DNA from: Scolanthus callimorphus
Taxonomy: Eukaryota > Cnidaria > Anthozoa > Actiniaria > Edwardsiidae
Assembly (NCBI GenBank): GCA_033964015.1
Contig: JAWWUD010000109.1
Span: 124,001 to 188,000 of the forward strand
DNA: 64,000 nucleotides
Direction of reading: 5' to 3'
Numbering within the stretch: position 1 is the first letter of the stretch; each line of letters opens with the position of its first letter. A program made the position numbers and the translations under genes. The notes under the pieces are model-generated. The model was not told the origin of the DNA. It saw only the letters and a program-made list of their open reading frames with translations, and did not search any database. Shown in pieces: positions 58,067-64,000 of the stretch.

Positions 58067-61000
58067 ATGCAAAGATTAAGAAATTTCTTTAGAAATTTAT
58101 TCCGGAGAAATCGGCGGCGTCGGCCGGAAAATATAGAAGAACGGAAAGAAGTTGAAGCAGTAGTTGGAGTGGCAGAGAGGAATGGAGTCAGGTCGCAGAT
58201 GCGTTGTGCGACTCAGGATCTCGGACATGAACAGAAGGTCGCCGTTGAGAAGGACAAGGAGGTCGTGGTTGAGGAGTGTAGTATTCTGCTGCCATCTGTT
58301 GCAGTCCTGTACAGGCGCAGGTTCCAGGACCCCGTGGAGAAGCCCGCCGGCGTAGCAGTTAAGAAGGACGTCAAAACTACCGTTGACGGAAGCAAGGTTG
58401 ATGTACCAGCCAAGAAGGGCAACAGCGCTCAGCAGATGAAGAAGGAAGTGGACGTTATGAAGGGCAAGGAGGTGTCTGTGGATGCGAAGATCCAAGAGGA
58501 AGTAGAGAAATCCGAGGAAGTTGTGAAGAGAGAGATGGTGGTGGAGAAGGTAGCCGTGTGCGAGGTACAAGCAGAAGAGCTCCTGCAGCCCGTTCAGGAG
58601 ACTAAGGAAGTTGTGCAGAGAGAGGTCGTGGCGGAGAAGGTAGAATTGGAGATTCCTGCTGTGTGCGAGGTGCAAGCAGAAGAGCTCGTGCTGCCCGGTC
58701 AGAAGAGCAAGGAAGATGCGAAGAGAGAGGTTGTAGCGGAGAAGACAGTAGAATTGGAGACAGCTCCTGTCGTGTGCGAGGTACAAGCTGAAGAGCCCAT
58801 GCAACTGACTAGCTCAGCCCGAGAAAACCAGCTTGTGAAGCAAGGAGAGACTGAATCATCTTCCGTTCTGGTTAAAGACAAGGTAAACATGTTTTGCTCT
58901 CATAATGTTCTTTTCTTTTTTCGTTGGAAAAGGGAAACACAAATTAGGTACTGATTTATCAGATAGAGATTTGTAAAGCCTGGTGCACACTTGCGACATA
59001 ACGACATAAGGAAAATATCACGCGATCACATTAAGTGGTTTCAAAGCGTTGAAATCCACAAAAACTAACATAAGATTGCTTTGGTGAAGTAATCTAATGA
59101 TGTTCCATGGAGAATACTGATTATTTCAATTATTTTCCCGTACTTTTTTCGTTGCAACATAACGTCCTTATGTCGTTATGTCGCTAGTGTGCACCGGGCT
59201 TAAATGAAATGGGGGCACGCATATATATGCTGGTAGTGAATTATAATACTTGTTTGTTCAATGGTATAGATAGCGATGGTAGTGGTAGTTCACGGGCCAC
59301 GGAGAAGGTGGGACTGGGGGAGGCCCGCCAGCTTGTGAAGGAAGCAGAGATTGAACCATCCCCTTAAAAGTTGAAGTTACGAATTTTCATACATTTTCTA
59401 TAGTATTTTAATGATAAAAGCCCTTCGGTTTTGTGATCCATTATTCTGATAAGACCCCCGAGAGGCGAGCTCCGAGAGGCGATGATTGTGATGTGATTAT
59501 TACGGTGCGTGGATGAATGCGATCAAAAGGTAAGAAGTATTATAATACAATAGCTAAAATGTTTTAATCTTAACAGGTACACGCATCAAAGAAGCGAATG
59601 AACCTCGCAGGCATCAGAAAGGAGCTACACAAGATGTCCCCTGCTGATGTCCCGGATAGAGATCTCAAATGTGTCGCCTCTTCCACTCTTTCTCAAGACG
59701 TGATCACCGAAGGCAGAGCTTTCCAGCAACAGGCCATTGGACAGGACAACGTGGCCAGTGCGAATCATGCCGGTGCGCGGTCTAAGAAAGGCAAAGGAGT
59801 GACCCGAGGTCGTGGTTTTCGCCGGCGCCGTCGGGTTCGTTTTCCTTTCCTGTGGCGCAACACTGAGAAGGCAGTGAAGACGATGGACGATGATGTGCAG
59901 GAGACCGAGAGTCGAGGTGAGACAAACAAACAAGTAAATAAACAAATACACATACAAACAAGCAAGCAAATAAACAAACAAACAAAACAAGCAAATAAAC
60001 AAACATCCAAATAAACAAGCCATTAAACAAAAAAACAGACAAACAAGCAAGCAAACAAACATAAAAAACAAACGAGGACGATGATGTGCAGGGGACCGAG
60101 AGTCGAGGTGAGACAAACAAACAAGCAAATAAACATACAAACAAACAAGCAAACAAAAAACAAGCAAATAAACAAACATCCAAATAAACATGCCAACAAA
60201 CAAACAAGCAAACAAACATACAAACAAACATAGAAGCAAGCAAGGGAGGAAGCAAGCCAAGCAAACAAGCATGCAAACAAATAAACAAAACTTTTTCTAT
60301 TTGCTTCATATCAATATGCACATTGAGTGCTCGATAATTAATTAATTCCATAAAATTATTTGACCATCACTTCTGAATTCTATGGCAGATCAAAGCAAGG
60401 GACGTGCACTGCAAAGCACCAAACCAGAAGGTCCCGCGTTATCTGTGCACACTCTTCCAGGGAAGTCCACGTCTCAAGAGGAACCACACAGCACTTCTGA
60501 TGACAAAGACAAACCTGAGGACGTCAAAGAGCTCGTGGCTCAGAAAGCAAGTGTGTGTTCACGTCAGAGGAAAGCTGTTGCCCTCAGAACGGACGCCAAG
60601 GAGTCTCCTAGCACCGAGGCTAAGAACAAGGAAGACGAGAAGTCTGTACTTCCTCTGAGGGACTCGCTCATTCAAGCTACAAGCAAACGTGCTGTGAAAA
60701 ACTTCATCATGTCCAACGGCCTGCAAGAGGACGACTCTATAAGCTGCATCGCCAAGACTCTGGAGGTTAAGGAGAGGGAGAACAAGGTTAAACTTCCTGT
60801 TCGAAGCGATGCTGTTACGAAGCCCAGGTCTGATGTTGTTGACGAGCCACAGACACTTGCTGACTGCCCGGTGAAAATGCATACCAAGCCACTCGCAGGG
60901 AGAAATCTCCTAGAGAAAGCGGAGTTCAGAGGAATAAAAGCGTCTTGCCTACCAGCACCAGGGAAGCTCCCACACCTTGCGTACCTACCAGAGAGGGCAC

Positions 61001-63943
61001 CTGACATGTCCACCCTAGATGTTAACCATCCTGACCTGAAGATCAGCAGTATGCCGAGGAGGAACGAGTTACCCGCCCTGGAGGGTAGTGAACAAGGACA
61101 CGCGAAATCGAAGCTCAAAGCAAAGGGAGTTCCGTTTCCCGCCGCCATGGCTTCTCCCAAGCTGCTGCCGATCAGCAAGCCTCCAGCTTCTACCCTGGAG
61201 GGTAGTGCACAAGAACACGTCAAATCACAGCTCAAAGTAACCAAGGGGGTTCCGTTTCCCGCCGCCATGGATTCTCCCAAGCTGCTGCCGATCAGCAAGC
61301 CTCCAGCTTCTACCCTGGAGGGTAGTGCACAAGAACACGTCAAATCACAGCTCACAGCAACCAAGGGGGTTCCGTTTCCCGCCGCCACGTATTCTCCCAA
61401 GCTGCTGCCGATCAGCAAGCCTCCAGTTTCTACCCTGGAGGGTAGTGCACAAGAACACGTCAAATCGCAGCTCAAAGCAACCAAGGGGGTTCCGTTTCCC
61501 GCCGCCAAGGATTCTCCCAAGCTGCTGCCGATCAGCAAGCCTCCAGCTTCTACCCTGGAGGGTAGTGCACAAGAACACGTCAAGTCGCAGCTCAAAGCAA
61601 CCAAGGAAGTTCAGTTTCCCGGCGCCATGGTATCTTCCAAGCTGCTGCCAATAAGCAAGCTTCCAGCTGTAGAGATCGACACACGGAAATCCCTTAACGT
61701 CCCCTCCCTGGCAGCTGATCGTCCTGATGTGAAAGCAACTGGACTGGAGCGCAAGAAGGAGCCTCGGGAACCAGGAGATGGAGCGCCGAGCCTCGTTATT
61801 CCTAGGCTTGAGCTAAAGCCTCTAGGAGGAAACATGAACCACAATCCACAGATTAGACGCATCGCTCTTCCCTGCCTTAAGGTTAGTGGATTGTAACGAG
61901 AATACATTTGAGTGGGTTTCATCTAATTTGGAAAAATACGAAGTAAGGTTCAGGATATCCATTAACATTTGTATGTTAAGCGTGTGCCGTTTTACACTTG
62001 AGTAGATTTCAATAGAATTGCACTTCGTAAGTGTTGACCAATTCCCTATTATCGGAACTGGTCTTTTACGAAATATTTAATGTGCTTTTAGTGATGAACG
62101 TATTTTTCCAAATTAGATGAAACCCACTCAAATGTATTCTCGTTACAGTATGTAAACAAGAACAAATTAACAACATCAACTACGACAAAACGGGCTCTTA
62201 TTTAAAGTAACACCCGTTAGAACAGACTCTTTAAATTTTCAGTCGGCAGCTTTTGACAGCTAAGGTCGTTGTTTTGAATTGCGCATTCTTAAAACGTCGC
62301 TTTGTGTTTGGAATTTTGTGTTTTTCGGTTCCGCCAATCAAACAACCCTTGCCCTTTTTCGCCAAGTGCAGTCGACTGGCTTTCTGTCGCGACTGGCTTT
62401 CTGCAGTCGGCTGGCTTTCTGTCGCCACTAATTGGCTTAGATTGTTTGACTGGTGAACAGAAAAAGCAAAATCAAACAGCGCGAAACAACTGTTTTTCCA
62501 ATAATGCCAGTCCTATCTGACACCTTTTGGAACTGTCCTAACAGATCACAATCGTTAAGTGCCGCCGTTGTTTGTATTCACAAAGTGCGCTCAGTAATGA
62601 CGTTATCGATTATTATTATTATAATCTCAGGTCCCAGTGGAGACTTCTCAGATGGCGGTACAGACTCCAGTGATGGTGCTGCCAAAGAATATACTGGCAT
62701 TACCAGATGTGAGGACCAAGCCTCCTAAAAACACAATGGGGGCTTTGCGAACAGCGCGGAAGCTTTGTAATGAAGTGTATACTAGGGAGACTGAAGTTTC
62801 GTCCACATGGCAGAATACCGACAAGAGGACAAAGGACATCACGGAACTGGTTCACGAGATCGACGCCAGGCCCACCTCGAGCCAAGAATCGGTGATCTCC
62901 ATCCCGAGGATTCGAAACTTCTTCACATCAAGAGGGCACAAGGTTGCTCCTATGGTGACACCCGAGGCGCGTGGGGACTCAACTAAGACACCTCCTCAAG
63001 TACATGGAGTTAAAAAGAAGGGCCATAAGGAGAAAAGAAGAGGACTTTGCCAAACGGACAGCAGAGCCAGCAAAGTGTCCGTACTATTAAGGTCCAGCCG
63101 CAAATGATGCCTTTTCAGGACGGTCCAGTTTGAGCCCTGAGTGTCCCAGTGTGCCCCAGCATGCCAGGAGACCCAACTATAATATGTTCCTTGCGCCTTC
63201 TGTTCAAGCCGAATTACTGAAGTATCTGGATAGCGAGAAGGAGGAGAGACGAGGCAATTGCGACGGTAAGTTTTGTGCGCTTTAAAAAGAGCCTGTGTCA
63301 GCCGCCATTTTGACAGCATAGCAACATGCCAAGTCGGAAAATGCATCCATTTCCATCGGCTGATTTAGAGAATATAGAGCAATGTTCTTGATTGAATTTG
63401 GTAAATAAAATCTGAAACTTTGTTTTTAGGTGTTGATTTAGAGATTTCTACACGCAATTCTTATTGTAATATCGAAGATGATCGAACGAAAACAATAACA
63501 AAGGAGTGTCTGACACAGGCTCTTTAAGTTTCAATCGACTGATATGCATTTATAATAAATATAAGAGGTAATCATCACAACATTTTTTTAGAGGCAATGG
63601 CAAATGTCATTTCTATTCAATGTAAGATCACACTATTCATATGACAATGGATTACTAATAAATGTTTTCATTTTTCCTTATTTTCTCCGCAGCCCCCTTT
63701 GATCAAGCCCAGCCAGCTGTTAACGACTTCCAAGGAAACAAGGTTCTGGAGAGAAGATCGTCAATGGCACCACGAAGAGTGTACCCCAACATGCACGAGG
63801 AGCTCCATGGACGGCATATAGTGTCCGATGAGACCTGGGCCTTACAGGACAATGGCCGTGGCCTTGAGAGGAAGGCGGCCAATCAGAACGATCTTGAAAT
63901 TCTGGATTTTGATTTCGACGACTTTGACGGTTTCGATCACTAA
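58067..63943 (+). CDS. Large charged repeat-rich protein of unknown function, 5 exons
   Basis: Exons 58067-58882, 59577-59916, 60389-61881, about 62631-63265 and 63693-63943 (TAA) give about 1,177 residues. It opens MQRLRNFFRNLFRRNRRRRP, very basic. Exon 1 then has three Glu/Lys/Val repeats with CEVQAEEL. Exon 2 has a basic RGRGFRRRRRVRFPF patch. Exon 3 carries 40-residue tandem repeats. The last exon ends acidic (DFDFDDFDGFDH). No enzymatic domain, signal peptide or membrane span was seen; it looks largely disordered. In exon 4 the first part (62631 to about 63104) and the last part (about 63090-63265, LAPSVQAELLKYLDSEKEER) are open in different frames. The second frame, not the first, has the phase that joins the final exon. 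So a one-base error, a true frameshift or an unseen intron lies there. Expression is not shown. Confidence 0.65.
58975..59202. mobile_element. MITE in intron 1, GCCTGGTGCACACTTGCGAC ends
   Basis: AAGCCTGGTGCACACTTGCG and the inverse at the right (CTAGTGTGCACCGGGCTT), with a direct ACGACATAA/TTATGTCGT pair inside. Confidence 0.8.
59262..59366 (+). pseudogene. Possible decayed copy of the exon 1 tail
   Basis: After a TATAG the frame reads EARQLVKEAEIEPSP then stop. This resembles the end of exon 1, ENQLVKQGETESSS. No donor follows before the stop, so it is probably a degenerate duplicate or an alternative terminal exon. Confidence 0.4.
59917..60300 (+). repeat. AAACAAACAAGC-rich low-complexity intron with duplicated exon end
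   Basis: Runs of AAACAAAC and AAGCAAAC. At about 60076-60130 the last 30 bases of exon 2 plus its splice donor (ACCGAGAGTCGAGGTGAGAC) are repeated, so a second potential donor exists. Cys/Leu-rich open frames on the opposite strand are shadows. Confidence 0.8.
61072..61670 (+). repeat. Coding minisatellite, five 120-bp units
   Basis: Inside exon 3 of the 58067 gene. Units from 61151, 61271, 61391 and 61511 plus partial ones at both ends encode KLLPISKPPASTLEGSAQEH then VKSQLKATKGVPFPAAMDSP. The differences are mostly single bases, so expansion is recent. Confidence 0.95.
61892..62147. mobile_element. MITE 10 bp after a splice donor, ends of about 49 bp
   Basis: TGTAACGAGAATACATTTGA at the left continues to TTTGGAAAAATACG. 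The right end (about 62098-62147) is the nearly exact inverse. It begins just inside intron 3 of the 58067 gene. Confidence 0.9.
62270..62500. mobile_element. MITE with GTGCAGTCGACTGGC core
   Basis: Related to 52188-52410: AACGTCGCTTTGTGTT, GTGCAGTCGACTGGCTTTCT, GATTGTTTGACTGG and a CAGCGCGAAACAAC end. The GGCTTTCTGTCGC word is triplicated. Confidence 0.6.
63281..63527. mobile_element. MITE, GAGCC(TG)TGTCAGCCGCC family, copy D
   Basis: AAGAGCCTGTGTCAGCCGCC at the left and TGTCTGACACAGGCTCTTTA at the right, in the last intron of the 58067 gene. TTTAA and TTTAAG next to the ends suggest a TTAA target. Confidence 0.85.
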
Positions 63944-64000
63944 GCGAAGAGCAAGCAAGGGTTCCCTAAACCAAGTAGGGTGTTCACCATCTTCAGCTTC

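Noticed and set aside
58097..58804. 235-codon His/Leu-rich frame on the minus strand
   Set aside because: It is an antisense shadow of exon 1 of the 58067 gene, which has proper splice borders and repeats.
59625..60351. Cys/Leu/Val-rich membrane-like frames on the minus strand
   Set aside because: They are the complement of AAACAAAC-type repeats and overlap a well-supported exon on the + strand.

Overview
This window looks like anthozoan cnidarian DNA (coral or sea anemone). The genes have many short exons with GT-AG introns. A KDM6/UTX gene closely matches the animal family. A small PAN plus fibrinogen-like secreted protein, of a type I associate with cnidarians, is present, and miniature inverted-repeat transposons (MITEs) are dense. 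The species cannot be named from the sequence alone.

Layout. (1) 1-20139, minus strand: most of a UTX-type histone H3K27 demethylase gene. I rebuilt 29 exons whose phases all agree (about 1,124 codons): N-terminal TPR repeats, a long disordered linker and the JmjC core. The C-terminal zinc-binding exons lie beyond base 1. The last intron seen holds a G-poor minisatellite of about 50-bp units. (2) 20140-25886: no gene. A roughly 2.5-kb foldback structure has 1.1-kb inverted arms bounded by a 21-bp G-rich minisatellite. (3) 25887-35621, plus strand: a six-exon gene for a 262-residue secreted PAN/apple plus short fibrinogen-like protein. It uses one GC-AG intron, and its introns hold a nest of MITEs. 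(4) About 37330-45178: a tandem array of 1.93-kb units, about 3.7 copies, ending only about 150 bp before (5) 45327-47876, plus strand: an intronless 849-codon gene for a secreted protein of unknown family with a glycine-rich hydrophobic segment. This is the best candidate for something undescribed. (6) 54787-57040, minus strand: five exons for the C-lobe of a receptor-type tyrosine kinase; the N-lobe is not in the window. (7) 58067-63943, plus strand: a five-exon gene for a long, charged, repeat-rich protein of unknown function, with five 40-residue repeats and one apparent frame change near 63090-63104.

No operons, tRNA, rRNA or CRISPR loci were recognised. The genes look functionally unrelated. 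What joins the region is repeat activity: Tc1/mariner-like, Mutator-like, PIF/Harbinger-like, TTAA-type and hAT-like miniature elements, several nested inside one another. Exon borders were set by hand from splice signals, reading phase and family similarity; none is supported here by transcript data.
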